DNA from: Paenibacillus alba
Lineage (GTDB): Bacteria; Bacillota; Bacilli; Paenibacillales; NBRC-103111
Reading direction: 5' to 3'
Length of the DNA stretch: 64,000 nucleotides
Assembly (NCBI RefSeq): GCF_013204855.1
Contig: NZ_JABMKZ010000004.1
Location: 124,001-188,000, forward strand
Each line of letters starts with the position of its first letter. The stretch's first letter is position 1. Of the stretch, positions 54,123 to 63,084 are shown piece by piece. The translations under genes were made by a program, and so were the position numbers. The notes under the pieces are model-generated. The model searched no databases and had not been told where the DNA came from. It was given only the letters and a program-made list of their open reading frames with translations.

Positions 54123-55343
54123 ATGAGCCGGCAGAAACTTCAAGACAGACTGAAGATGAAGAAAGTTGAGCCAAGTCATGGAGAGCAATTCAACGATCTG
54201 CTTCGCTATGTATTCCAGGTGACGAATCATGATCTGCATACTTTCGGCTGGGAAAACCGCGAGATTGCCCAGGCCAAGCTTCCTGTACTGAAGCAGGCCG
54301 ACGTACTAGGCTGGTTCGATGGCGATAAGCTGATTTCCCAGTTGGCGGTGTACCCGTTCCAGGTTAATATTTTTGGGGAGATCTATGATATGGGCGGCTT
54401 AACCGGCGTTGGAACCTACCCAGAATATGCGAATCTTGGATTGATGAGCCAATTGATGCGCACAGCGCTTGCAAATATGCGCGAACGGCAGCAGTCGATC
54501 TCTTATCTGTATCCCTATTCGATCCCGTTCTACCGCCGCAAAGGCTGGGAGATCATTTCCGATAAGATCTCATTCGAGGTGAAGGATACGCAGCTGCCGA
54601 AGCTGAAGACTGTGGCTGGAAATGTGGAACGGCTCTCGATCGATCACCCGGATATTCGCGATGTGTACCGCCGTTTCGCTCTGAATCGTCATGGTGCAAT
54701 GCTGCGGAGCGAATTGGCCTGGGAAGAACATTTGCGATGGGATCTGGATGATCTTACCGTAGCGGTCTATTATGACGATAATCAGCAGCCGCAAGGCTAC
54801 CTGCTCTATTGGATTGCCGAAGAAGTCTTCCATATGAAGGTAATGGTGTATATGCATGGAGAGGCCCGAGCGGCGTTGTGGAATTTCATCAGCGCGCATT
54901 TCTCGATGATAACGCGGGTCAAAGGCCATATATACACGACAGAGCCTCTCGCATTCCTACTGGAAGACAGCGATATTAAGGAGACGATCTCACCCTACTA
55001 TATGGCACGGATAGTCGATATTCACCGCTTCGTGAAGCAGTATCCGTTTCTGCCCCAAACCACGGAATGCCAGTTGACTTTTACCCTGCATGATCCGATG
55101 TTGGAGTGGAATCAGGGTAAATTCACGCTGAAGGTGGATGAGCAAGGTAGCGGTCAATTAGTGGAGGGCGGCGGTAATCCGGAGGCAGCCTTCGATATAC
55201 AGACGCTGACGACGATGCTGATGGGTTATAAACGTCCGGCATATTTGGCGCAGGTAGGCCGCTTCCAAGCACAGCGGGCGACTATTGAGCTGCTCGAGAA
55301 GCTGATAGAGCGCAAGATACCGTATTTTGCCGATTACTTCTGA
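54123..55343 (+). CDS. Eis-like GNAT acetyltransferase
   Basis: A 406-residue protein of the Eis / EF1021 type: two tandem GNAT domains followed by an SCP2-like C-terminal domain. The active GNAT domain shows GVGTYPEYANLGLMSQLM (acetyl-CoA loop) and YPYSIPFYRRKGWEIISDK. AAGGAG lies before the ATG at 54123; the frame's first codon at 54108 is part of that site. Mycobacterial Eis acetylates aminoglycosides; Bacilli homologues are of unknown substrate, so resistance is only a possibility. Confidence 0.85.
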   Translation: MSRQKLQDRLKMKKVEPSHGEQFNDLLRYVFQVTNHDLHTFGWENREIAQAKLPVLKQADVLGWFDGDKLISQLAVYPFQVNIFGEIYDMGGLTGVGTYPEYANLGLMSQLMRTALANMRERQQSISYLYPYSIPFYRRKGWEIISDKISFEVKDTQLPKLKTVAGNVERLSIDHPDIRDVYRRFALNRHGAMLRSELAWEEHLRWDLDDLTVAVYYDDNQQPQGYLLYWIAEEVFHMKVMVYMHGEARAALWNFISAHFSMITRVKGHIYTTEPLAFLLEDSDIKETISPYYMARIVDIHRFVKQYPFLPQTTECQLTFTLHDPMLEWNQGKFTLKVDEQGSGQLVEGGGNPEAAFDIQTLTTMLMGYKRPAYLAQVGRFQAQRATIELLEKLIERKIPYFADYF

Positions 55344-55364
55344 TGCTCGCTTAGATCGTGCAAA

Positions 55365-56036
55365 TTAATCTGCTAATCCTTGGCTAAGTGCTAAAATCTG
55401 ATCTTTTATATTTACATGACTTAATCCCCCGTGATAACAAACGACAGATGCAATGTCAAGGTCTACATATTTTTTCAAAGAAAGACGAGCTGCCATCAGA
55501 TCCAGTGTGGTAGGAACATGGATTCCCCCAAGAATCCCGTCTGCACTGTACATCGAATCCCCGGCAATGAGAGTCTTACTATGCTCTAAGTAGAGACTGA
55601 TATGACCGGGAGTATGTCCAGGAGTATGGATAACACGAATTGTGCCGCAAAACGGCAGTTCCTGACCGTCGATCAAGGTTTCATCCACTTTGCCTTTTGG
55701 GGGATTCTCAAGGTGTCCGTCTTTGATAAGAGGTATCTCTCCCTGAATATACGGCTTCTCCAGCTCGTGTGCATATACTTTAATATCCTTGCCACGCTCC
55801 TTCAGAATCTCAGGAAGACTGCCGATATGATCCACATCCTGGTGCGTCAAAATCACAACTTTTAGTTTGTCGAAGGACACTCCTGCCTTTTCCATGGCTG
55901 CGCGTAAATCTTCCATTTGCCCTGGGAATCCGGTGTCTATTAAAACGGCCATTTCTTGATCCCACATAAGAATTGGGTGAATCATATGCCCATGATAATC
56001 AAGATGAAGCATTTCTACTCCTTCAGATACTTCCAT
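55365..56036 (-). CDS. MBL-fold metallo-hydrolase
   Basis: A 223-residue metallo-beta-lactamase-fold hydrolase. The zinc-binding motif is THQDVDHIG (His-x-Asp-x-Asp-His, the common HxHxDH with Gln-Asp variation), with the further ligands at HTPGHTPGH, IAGDSMY and CYHGG. It is a small soluble enzyme; members hydrolyse thioesters, lactones or other esters. GGAGG nine bases before the ATG fixes the start. A pair of ACGTAATAAT repeats sits in its promoter region. Confidence 0.85.
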   Translation of the reverse strand: MEVSEGVEMLHLDYHGHMIHPILMWDQEMAVLIDTGFPGQMEDLRAAMEKAGVSFDKLKVVILTHQDVDHIGSLPEILKERGKDIKVYAHELEKPYIQGEIPLIKDGHLENPPKGKVDETLIDGQELPFCGTIRVIHTPGHTPGHISLYLEHSKTLIAGDSMYSADGILGGIHVPTTLDLMAARLSLKKYVDLDIASVVCYHGGLSHVNIKDQILALSQGLAD

Positions 56037-56060
56037 ACGGTTAAACCTCCATAAAATATA

Positions 56061-56088
56061 ATTATTACGTAAAATAATATTATTACGT
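56061..56088 (-). promoter_or_regulatory. Direct ACGTAATAAT repeats upstream of the MBL gene
   Basis: On the minus strand ACGTAATAAT occurs twice (56088-56079 and 56070-56061), 18 bases apart, 25-52 bases before the ATG. The core equals that of the Zur-like box at cntK, and ACGTAA / TTACGT also form an inverted pair. A repressor site is likely; its owner is unknown. Confidence 0.4.
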
Positions 56089-56118
56089 TAATTTACCCAT
56101 TGTCAACCTCTTCACGAT

Positions 56119-56149
56119 AAAAAAACCCACAGCAACGGGGCTGAGGGTT
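56119..56149 (-). terminator. Terminator of the ABC-2 permease gene
   Basis: On the minus strand AACCC-t-CAGC and GCTG-t-GGGTT form a stem followed by seven T residues. Confidence 0.82.
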
Positions 56150-56203
56150 CATATAGATCTGTCTTTTTGTGTTTCGTATCAGCAAGTCGTTGGCTCTTCC
56201 GTT

Positions 56204-57379
56204 TTAGCTGCTAACGGGTAAAACTCCTGAATCTGCACGCTGCTCAACGAGAAAATTCGTTTTGCGCGCTTCACGAAGCATCAATAATCCGATTAACAAG
56301 GACGCAGCGCCAATAATGATTAATAATGCACTTATCTCCAGACTGTAGGCTGTCAGCGATCCATGCCGAAATGCCATTCCGCGTATTAAGCGGTTAAGCC
56401 AATTCATTGGCAGCGCCCATGCGATGACCTGAAAAAACATGGGAAACGCAAGCGGAGTCAACTGAATCCCTGTAGCCAAAAACGATGGATACAACACAAG
56501 ACTTGTTCGCAAACCCACTTTGGCCTCATCTTTGGCCGTATAACCAATCAATATCCCCATAAGAGACAAGGCAAAAGAATACACCAGCAATGGGAGAATA
56601 AAAATATAAGGCTCTGCTTCAAAGCGCATATTGCCTACTTGCTTTAATAGTCCATAGCTTAGAATTAAAGAGAATGTACTCAGAACAGCATAGGGTACGC
56701 TGCGAACCCATAGCTGAACAGGCGATACGCCGTTTGCAAGCAGCTTCCCTTCTTTGCGAAGACGCGGCGCAATCGATCCTGCTGCGCTGGTTGTCATCAT
56801 TAGCACGATTATATTCACAAATCCAAGAACCATAAAGCCTACATAACTTGTCGTCGGATTGAACAGCATCCGCTGCTGAAGTGATAATGGAGATATAAGC
56901 CCTTTGGCAGTTTCCGCATCCATCCCATTTTGCCCCAGTCGTGTCATGGAAAGAGTCATATTTTCCGTTGTGATGATCTCTTGAATGGCGGTTCGGATAC
57001 CCATAAGCCCTGAGGGCATCGTGTTATCCATTAGAATCCCAATATTCGAAGACATGCCTTGCAACTTACGCAGCTCCAGTTGTTCAGGAAGCAGAATGAC
57101 CGCTACAGCCTGCTCGTTGGCCAGCAAGGTTTCGGGGTCTACGCGGCCCGCGTATACATTTGTGACTTTCATGTATTGGGACGCGTTCATTTTCGAAATC
57201 AGTTGCCGCGAATAAGCACTATGGTCCTCGTCAATCACAACAACCGGCGATTTGTTGATTTGGTTTTTCGAAAACATCAACCCAAAAAACAAAGCCGCAA
57301 TCAGCGGGCCGATAAAGATTGTAAGAAGAAACTTGCTGCTTACTACGTGCTTCCACTCCTCAATCAGCGATTTCATCAA
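56204..57379 (-). CDS. ABC-2 type permease
   Basis: A 391-residue membrane protein of the ABC-2 transporter family (YhgE/YbhR-like): a first helix near residue 20, a large extracytoplasmic domain (residues 45-180), then five to six helices in the C-terminal half. It is encoded with an overlapping HlyD-type protein. No ATPase gene is present in the pair, so the motor must come from elsewhere or the protein works without one. Export of a toxic or lipophilic compound is inferred. Confidence 0.8.
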   Translation of the reverse strand: MMKSLIEEWKHVVSSKFLLTIFIGPLIAALFFGLMFSKNQINKSPVVVIDEDHSAYSRQLISKMNASQYMKVTNVYAGRVDPETLLANEQAVAVILLPEQLELRKLQGMSSNIGILMDNTMPSGLMGIRTAIQEIITTENMTLSMTRLGQNGMDAETAKGLISPLSLQQRMLFNPTTSYVGFMVLGFVNIIVLMMTTSAAGSIAPRLRKEGKLLANGVSPVQLWVRSVPYAVLSTFSLILSYGLLKQVGNMRFEAEPYIFILPLLVYSFALSLMGILIGYTAKDEAKVGLRTSLVLYPSFLATGIQLTPLAFPMFFQVIAWALPMNWLNRLIRGMAFRHGSLTAYSLEISALLIIIGAASLLIGLLMLREARKTNFLVEQRADSGVLPVSS

Positions 57380-57992
57380 GGTCCACCTCCGCTGTCATAC
57401 CCGGAAGAAGATCGGCGTTTGCATTCACGGCAATTCTGACAAGAAACATGCTTAAATCAGCTTGCCCTCTCTCTCTCGTCATGCGCAAATTGGCAAATTG
57501 AGGGGCAGCCGAGATCGAAGCGACAACGCCATCCACTTGAGCAGATCGCTTCAGATATGGGAAGCGAACCTGAACACTTTTATTGACATCAAGCTTATGA
57601 ATTTCCCCTTCTTGCACATATAGGTCCGCATAATAGCTAGTCTTTTGCACAACCGCAACCGGCATACCTGGCGCAAGCTGATCTCCTGGCTTTACCATGA
57701 TTCTGCTAATCAATCCCTCCTCCGGCGAAAGTACGTCCACCTCTGCGCCTTCGGCTGATTTTACATGGAATAGAACATCTCCCTGTTTGACGGAATCGCC
57801 TGCCGCTGCGTTGGTTTTAACAATTGTCCCTTTACTTTTATCGTAGACGACCATTTTTTGCTCCGCTTCAAGTACGCCTTGTTTTCTGCTCTCCGCCTGA
57901 CTAGCGGCATCTTTGCCTTTAGCAGCAAGAAGGACACCTCCTGCAATAACCACGACGGCAATTCCAATAAATAAACCTACTTTAAGTTTCAT
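57360..57992 (-). CDS. HlyD-type membrane fusion protein
   Basis: A 210-residue periplasmic-adaptor-like protein. An N-terminal membrane anchor (residues 4-24) is followed by a lipoyl/barrel-sandwich domain (GTIVKTNAAAGDSVKQGDVLF, then LISRIMVKPGDQL) and a beta-barrel ending LLPGMTAEVDL. GGGAGAG lies upstream of the ATG at 57992, not the frame's first codon at 58061. It overlaps the permease gene by 20 bases. The promoter region is shared with a divergent TetR gene. Confidence 0.83.
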   Translation of the reverse strand: MKLKVGLFIGIAVVVIAGGVLLAAKGKDAASQAESRKQGVLEAEQKMVVYDKSKGTIVKTNAAAGDSVKQGDVLFHVKSAEGAEVDVLSPEEGLISRIMVKPGDQLAPGMPVAVVQKTSYYADLYVQEGEIHKLDVNKSVQVRFPYLKRSAQVDGVVASISAAPQFANLRMTRERGQADLSMFLVRIAVNANADLLPGMTAEVDLDEIAD

Positions 57993-58026
57993 TGTTCGAT
58001 CTCTCCCTCTCCCTGAATGCTTTTTC

Positions 58027-58066
58027 AAAATATGATGTTCGTAATATATTATAATCATCATATTTT
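58027..58066. promoter_or_regulatory. Inverted repeat operator of the TetR / HlyD divergon
   Basis: AAAATATGATG and CATCATATTTT form a perfect 11-bp inverted repeat with an 18-base spacer (58027-58037 and 58056-58066). TATGATGA recurs inside the tetR promoter spacer. The minus-strand promoter TTGACG-N18-TATAAT for the HlyD gene overlaps this repeat. Confidence 0.65.
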
Positions 58067-58092
58067 AAACCCGTCAATAGCTTCAAGAACAA

Positions 58093-58121
58093 TTGACACG
58101 TTTTATTATGATGACTATAAT
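58093..58121 (+). promoter_or_regulatory. Consensus sigma-A promoter of the tetR-type gene
   Basis: TTGACA (58093-58098), a 17-base spacer and TATAAT (58116-58121) match the consensus exactly. The spacer contains TTATGATGA, similar to the operator half-sites, which fits autoregulation. Confidence 0.8.
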
Positions 58122-58158
58122 ATTTTAAGATCGATTTATAAGTAACGGAGTGATTTCA

Positions 58159-58725
58159 ATGCCCTATCCCGAAGGCCATAAGTTAAAAGTTAGAGGCAAG
58201 ATCATTGAAAGTGCCGCTCAAGCTTTCCGTACGAATGGGATTCGCGACATAAGTGTCCCTTTCATTATGAAAGGAGCCGGACTGACTCATGGAGGGTTCT
58301 ACGCGCACTTTGACAACAAAGAGCAACTGGTCGCCGAAGCCTGTCGCTATGCGATTAACGACACGATTTCATTTCTGCAGGATGTCGCTGACCAAGAGAA
58401 TGCAGCTCCCAAAATCAATGCCGTCATTGATTATTATTTAAGCTCGTATCATCGCGACAGAACAGAAATGGGCTGTATCCTGCCTGCCCTTTCCGGCGAA
58501 ATTTCCCGGTCCTCCGATGAAGTTCGGCAGGTGTTCACCCATGAGTTGGAGCGAATGATTGACTTTATTTCCAATGTGGCGAAAGTGGACACAGCCATAG
58601 GCAGCGTACTGCTTAGTACAATGGTCGGAACTTTAGTGCTGGCACGATCCGTTAATGATAGCAAACTTAGCGATAGTTTTCTCACAGCTGGCAAGCAGCA
58701 TGCCAAAGAGTTAATTAAGACCTAA
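58159..58725 (+). CDS. TetR-family regulator
   Basis: A 188-residue TetR protein with an HTH at residues 25-50 (ISVPFIMKGAGLTHGGFYAHF) and the following helix FDNKEQLVAEAC. The C-terminal segment resembles AcrR/YcdC-type effector domains. GGAG nine bases before the ATG at 58159 is preferred over the GTG at 58150. It is divergent from the HlyD/ABC-2 pair and presumably represses both. Confidence 0.87.
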   Translation: MPYPEGHKLKVRGKIIESAAQAFRTNGIRDISVPFIMKGAGLTHGGFYAHFDNKEQLVAEACRYAINDTISFLQDVADQENAAPKINAVIDYYLSSYHRDRTEMGCILPALSGEISRSSDEVRQVFTHELERMIDFISNVAKVDTAIGSVLLSTMVGTLVLARSVNDSKLSDSFLTAGKQHAKELIKT

Positions 58726-58730
58726 ACGAA

Positions 58731-58766
58731 AAAACGTCACCTCCCTTTTACAGGAAGTGACGTTAT
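58731..58766. terminator. Bidirectional terminator
   Basis: AACGTCAC and GTGACGTT form a stem between the convergent tetR-type and SLH-GH18 genes, ten bases from either stop. Confidence 0.75.
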
Positions 58767-58772
58767 ATGGCG

Positions 58773-60374
58773 TTATCTTTTGGAGATCGTATCCCAGTCG
58801 GTTGCGGTGAAATTTCCCATATGCCAGAGCGAAATGCCTTTAAGATGATAAACTTTGGCGAGCCAGATTTTTTTGGCGATACTTTGCGTGTCTTCATAAT
58901 AGATTTCGTTCGCAGTGCCGCTATCCTGATAATGAATCAGCTTCAGGAAATACGGCAGGCTCCAGGTTAGGGAAACATTCGGAGCCGTGAGGCGTTTTTC
59001 CACTAGATCAATGCTCGGACCTGCGGTCGTCGTCTGACCATTCGTTGTGATCCACTGGTTCGCCTGCTTGGAAATGCCGAGCACTAGCTTGCTGGCTGGC
59101 ACTCCCTGCTTGAGCGCCCTCTCCACCCCATCCCTGACGAGCGGCAGCGGAGCAGAAGGAAGTTTCGAGTCATCATGTGTAAAATCGTACGCCATGAGGT
59201 TAAGGGTGTCGGCCGTTTCGCTGAGACCTTTTAAATCATAGCCTTTATAATAATAATCAGTTGGAACGGAAACAGCGAGGGTCTTACTCCCTATGGCCGC
59301 TTTCACGTCTCTAACAAATTGCAAGTAATTCGGCGCGTCTGACGCATTCATCAATCCTTCAAAATCCAAGGAAACGCCGGAAAATCCAAAAGCCGGATCG
59401 CCAAGTTGAGTGACAAGCTGGCCAATAAACGCCTTCTGCGCTGGTACATCTCGCAAAAATACTGACAGTTTCTTGCCATCGTCGTAAAAAACCATCAGGT
59501 CTTTATGAACATGTGCCTGGTCCGCCGACTTTACCACATCCGTATACCCCTCCGGAATTTTGTAAGTGGTCGTATCCGTACCCAGTTTTGCCGTACCCTC
59601 CGTATCGTATTCGAGATGGGACCAGCCCATCGCGACATTGTCGACGAGAGGCATTCGGCCGATGGCAGGGCTCGATTTGATTGCGTAAAATCCAGTAACC
59701 TCCAATTTATTCGCAGCTGCTTCGATATCGATGAGGCGGTTGATCACGGCGGCTGCTTCGCTTCGGATCAATCCGCTTTTCGGACGGAAACCTTGGTTAT
59801 CACCTTCCATGACGGTCCGGTTTACCGTATAAAACACATACGGAGCCAGATTAGCACTAATTTTGGAGCTGTCGGCAAACACTCGTTCGTCCCGCTCCTT
59901 CGACCAATCTCCTGATGTCCACTGAGAGCCGGCCGTTCCTGCTTTCCCCAATAAATACTTACCGACGACGGCGGCTACTTCTTCACGTGTAATCGGCTGC
60001 TCGGGCTTCAATTCACCCGCTTCGTTCACCATAAAATCAATCCATTGGCGCTCCGAAGCGGCCGCTATGTATGGAGATGACCAACGGCCGATCGCGTCCG
60101 TAGGCACGATCCCCGAAGTCTGGGAAATGTCCAGCTTAGCCGTAGCGACCAAGAGCTTGATGAAGGCTTCCCGCGACAACGCTTCTTGCGAATGATAACG
60201 GGAATCCGGGTACCCCTCAATAATACCGAGCGCCGATAACGTATATACGTAATCTTTTTCCCAGGCTTGGTCCGCCACATCCTTATATGTGACCATTGGG
60301 ACATCGTAGGCATACGTGTTACCAGCTGTTGCGAACAGGAACACAACGGCAAATCCAACCATTTTCTTGTACAT
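58773..60374 (-). CDS. SLH-domain glycoside hydrolase 18 surface protein
   Basis: A 533-residue exported protein. A Sec signal peptide (residues 1-22, ending AYA) is followed by three SLH domains (residues 30-210; FIKLLVATAKL, TREEVAAVVG, RSEAAAVINRL), then a GH18-type (beta/alpha)8 domain. The catalytic motif appears as FGFSGVSLDFEG, whose final Asp-Phe-Glu matches the DxxDxDxE proton donor. AGGAG precedes the ATG at 60374. SLH domains would anchor it to the cell wall. YaaH/YdhD-like enzymes of this kind act on cortex peptidoglycan or chitin; the substrate here is not clear. Confidence 0.85.
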   Translation of the reverse strand: MYKKMVGFAVVFLFATAGNTYAYDVPMVTYKDVADQAWEKDYVYTLSALGIIEGYPDSRYHSQEALSREAFIKLLVATAKLDISQTSGIVPTDAIGRWSSPYIAAASERQWIDFMVNEAGELKPEQPITREEVAAVVGKYLLGKAGTAGSQWTSGDWSKERDERVFADSSKISANLAPYVFYTVNRTVMEGDNQGFRPKSGLIRSEAAAVINRLIDIEAAANKLEVTGFYAIKSSPAIGRMPLVDNVAMGWSHLEYDTEGTAKLGTDTTTYKIPEGYTDVVKSADQAHVHKDLMVFYDDGKKLSVFLRDVPAQKAFIGQLVTQLGDPAFGFSGVSLDFEGLMNASDAPNYLQFVRDVKAAIGSKTLAVSVPTDYYYKGYDLKGLSETADTLNLMAYDFTHDDSKLPSAPLPLVRDGVERALKQGVPASKLVLGISKQANQWITTNGQTTTAGPSIDLVEKRLTAPNVSLTWSLPYFLKLIHYQDSGTANEIYYEDTQSIAKKIWLAKVYHLKGISLWHMGNFTATDWDTISKR

Positions 60375-60652
60375 GTTTTTCTCCTTCTCTGAGTCGTTAA
60401 CTCTATTAAACGTGCAAAAGAGTAAAAAGTTGCTAGAAGATATCATTCTTATAGGTCGATGTATGTGTCTATAGACTAATTAATGAGTATTAATTTTTAT
60501 TTTTATTTTTCGGAAATACACCCCTTTTTTTACCAGATGTGGTAAAGTGGAAAATGAAAGTATAAGCGGTTTAATTTTAAGAAAGGAGGATTCCGTTGTT
60601 AGTCATAACCATCCCCTGCTGTCATTCCAAAAACTAAAAAGGAAGTGCATTT

Positions 60653-62917
60653 ATGATTACACGAAGCAAAATTATCGCTTTAAGTCTCAGCATTTGTTTG
60701 CTACTCACTTTATTGCCTATATCAGGCTTCGCCCAGACAGAGGTTGAGGCAGTAACTGCGGCCGGCGTTGTTCCGAATCCGTGGAAGCAACAAAATATCG
60801 GTTCGCCTGCATTGACAGGCACCGCTTCTTACGATCTGGGCACGGACCAATTTTCAGCAAGCGGCGCAGGCACGGACATTTGGGGTAAATCGGATCAGTT
60901 CAATTATGTGTATCAACCTTGGACGGGAGACGGCGCCATTATTGCTCTTGTCTCTTCTCAAACAAACTCGAACGATTTCGCCAAGGCAGGCATCATGATA
61001 AGGGAAACGCTCAAAGCTGATTCCAAGCATGTGGATTTACTATTGACTCCTACCAACGGATTCACCTTTCAGTACCGGACAGAAACAGGCGGAACTTCCC
61101 AAAGCGTAAAAATTGCTTCGACGAGCCCAGCTTGGGTGAAGCTGGAACGCAAAGGCAGCGTCATCAAAGGATATGTGTCCAACAACGGTTTGAACTGGGG
61201 CGATTTGGGCAACTTGACTTTGAACATGAGTGCCTCGCTCTATGTAGGATTGGCTGTCACCAGCCATGATGCTTCTAAGTTAAGCACAGCCACTTTTGAC
61301 AAAGTGAAAGTAAACGCTACCGGTGATGTATTCCCCCCAACCGAACCAACCAACTTGCAGGCAAACAGTGTAACGAATACAACGGCTAACATATCCTGGA
61401 CCGCATCGTTGGACGATGTTGGCGTGAAAGGCTATGACGTGTACAAAGACAATGTACTGACGCAAGCGAATGTAACGAACACTTCCTATACCTTTACCGG
61501 CTTGACGCCAGATACCACTTATACGATTACTGTGAAAGCCAAAGATGCGGCGGGGAATATTTCCAATGCCAGCAAGCCACTAACGGTGAAAACGACCAAT
61601 CAAGCCGATACAGAGAGCCCGATTGCCCCGACCAATCTTGCAAGCTCAAGCAAAACATCCTCGTCAGTTAATTTGACCTGGACGGCCTCAACAGACAATG
61701 TAAGCGTTTATGAGTACGACATCTATACAAATGGCATACTAGCCGGCAGCACGCCTGCTACATCCTTCAATGTGACAGGTCTTACGGCAAATACCTCATA
61801 CAATTTCACTGTAAAAGCAAGGGATTTAGCAGGAAATATATCCGTGGCAAGCAAAGCGTTGTCTGTCAAAACTAACCCTGCCTCTTCCGATCCTTATACG
61901 CCAGAAGTTGTCGCAAGCAATCTGGAAACGCCATGGGCGATCGCTTTTGCACCGGATGGACGAATTTTCTTCACGGAACGCAACAGCGGCAGAATTCGTG
62001 TCGTTGTGAACGGGCAATTGAAATCAACGCCAGTCATTACTCTGGGCTCTCCTTTTTATTACATGCCTAAGAGCGAAGGCGGACTATTGGGGCTAGCGCT
62101 CGATCCCGATTTTGCTACCAATCATTACATGTATATTTACCATTCCTACAAAACCTCCGACAATAAAGTCGCTAATCGGGTCGTTCGCCTTATAGAAAAT
62201 AACAACACAGCTACACTTGACAAGGTTCTTATGACTGATCTTCCAGGTGCGGTCTACCATAACGGCGGCCGTTTGAAAATTGGCCCTGACAAGAAACTGT
62301 ATTTCAGTGACGGCAACTACGGTAACAAAGACGATACATTAACTTTCCTTGGAGGAAAAACGTTCCGCTTAAATTTGGATGGAACGATTCCAAGCGACAA
62401 TCCGTTTGGTGCCTCATCTCCGATCTATAGCAGAGGTCACCGGAATCCTCAAGGATTAGCCTGGCAGCCTGGCACGAACCGTCTATTTGAGTCAGAGCAT
62501 GGCGAGGCCTCCCATGATGAGATCAACTTCATTGAACCTGGCAACAATTATGGTTGGCCCAAATATGAGGGCGATGATCAGAATCACGCAGGCATTACAC
62601 CACCGCTTATTTATGCCAATGGCACAACCTGGGCGCCCTCTGGCATCACGTTTGTAACCAAAGGGCCATGGGCGGGGAATCTGCTTGTCGCCAATTTAAA
62701 AGGCAAACAGATCATTCGCATGGTGATTGGACAGCAGAACGGCAAGCCGACGATCGACAGCAATAATCTCAATTATTTGTATGTAAATAAATACGGCCGC
62801 ATCCGTGATATTGTCGAAGCGCCGGACGGTTCGCTTTATTTCGTTACCAGCAACAATGGCGATAAAAACGGTGACGGCACGCCGGATAAACTGATTCGAT
62901 TGGCTCCAAACTTCTAA
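60653..62917 (+). CDS. Secreted protein with FN3 domains and sugar dehydrogenase propeller
   Basis: A 754-residue exported protein. The signal peptide (residues 1-27, ending GFAQ) is followed by a jelly-roll domain of the DUF1349/laminin-like type (about 50-225), two fibronectin type III domains (about 230-405, each with TVKAKDAAGNIS or TVKARDLAGNIS), and a glucose/sorbosone dehydrogenase beta-propeller (about 415-754; LETPWAIAFAPDGRIFFTER, EHGEASHDEINFIEPGNNYGWP). The last domain usually oxidises sugars using PQQ. Extracellular action on carbohydrates is inferred. AAGGAAG precedes the ATG. It is monocistronic. Confidence 0.88.
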   Translation: MITRSKIIALSLSICLLLTLLPISGFAQTEVEAVTAAGVVPNPWKQQNIGSPALTGTASYDLGTDQFSASGAGTDIWGKSDQFNYVYQPWTGDGAIIALVSSQTNSNDFAKAGIMIRETLKADSKHVDLLLTPTNGFTFQYRTETGGTSQSVKIASTSPAWVKLERKGSVIKGYVSNNGLNWGDLGNLTLNMSASLYVGLAVTSHDASKLSTATFDKVKVNATGDVFPPTEPTNLQANSVTNTTANISWTASLDDVGVKGYDVYKDNVLTQANVTNTSYTFTGLTPDTTYTITVKAKDAAGNISNASKPLTVKTTNQADTESPIAPTNLASSSKTSSSVNLTWTASTDNVSVYEYDIYTNGILAGSTPATSFNVTGLTANTSYNFTVKARDLAGNISVASKALSVKTNPASSDPYTPEVVASNLETPWAIAFAPDGRIFFTERNSGRIRVVVNGQLKSTPVITLGSPFYYMPKSEGGLLGLALDPDFATNHYMYIYHSYKTSDNKVANRVVRLIENNNTATLDKVLMTDLPGAVYHNGGRLKIGPDKKLYFSDGNYGNKDDTLTFLGGKTFRLNLDGTIPSDNPFGASSPIYSRGHRNPQGLAWQPGTNRLFESEHGEASHDEINFIEPGNNYGWPKYEGDDQNHAGITPPLIYANGTTWAPSGITFVTKGPWAGNLLVANLKGKQIIRMVIGQQNGKPTIDSNNLNYLYVNKYGRIRDIVEAPDGSLYFVTSNNGDKNGDGTPDKLIRLAPNF

Positions 62918-62922
62918 CCAAG

Positions 62923-62990
62923 AGCGCCTCCTTGATGGTATTGGGTTTCTAACCCATGCACAAACCATCATACCGAGGCGCTCCTTTTTC
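62923..62990 (+). terminator. Terminator of the sugar dehydrogenase gene
   Basis: Nested inverted repeats, AGCGCCTC / GAGGCGCT outside, GATGGT / ACCATC and TGGGTT / AACCCA inside, form a long branched hairpin followed by five T residues. Confidence 0.85.
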
Positions 62991-63084
62991 GGTTGAAGAA
63001 AATTTTTATAATTTCAGAGTAAATGAAACACAAATGGAGGATATTAAGTCCAGAGGAAATTACATGTAAAAGGCGAGATGAGAG

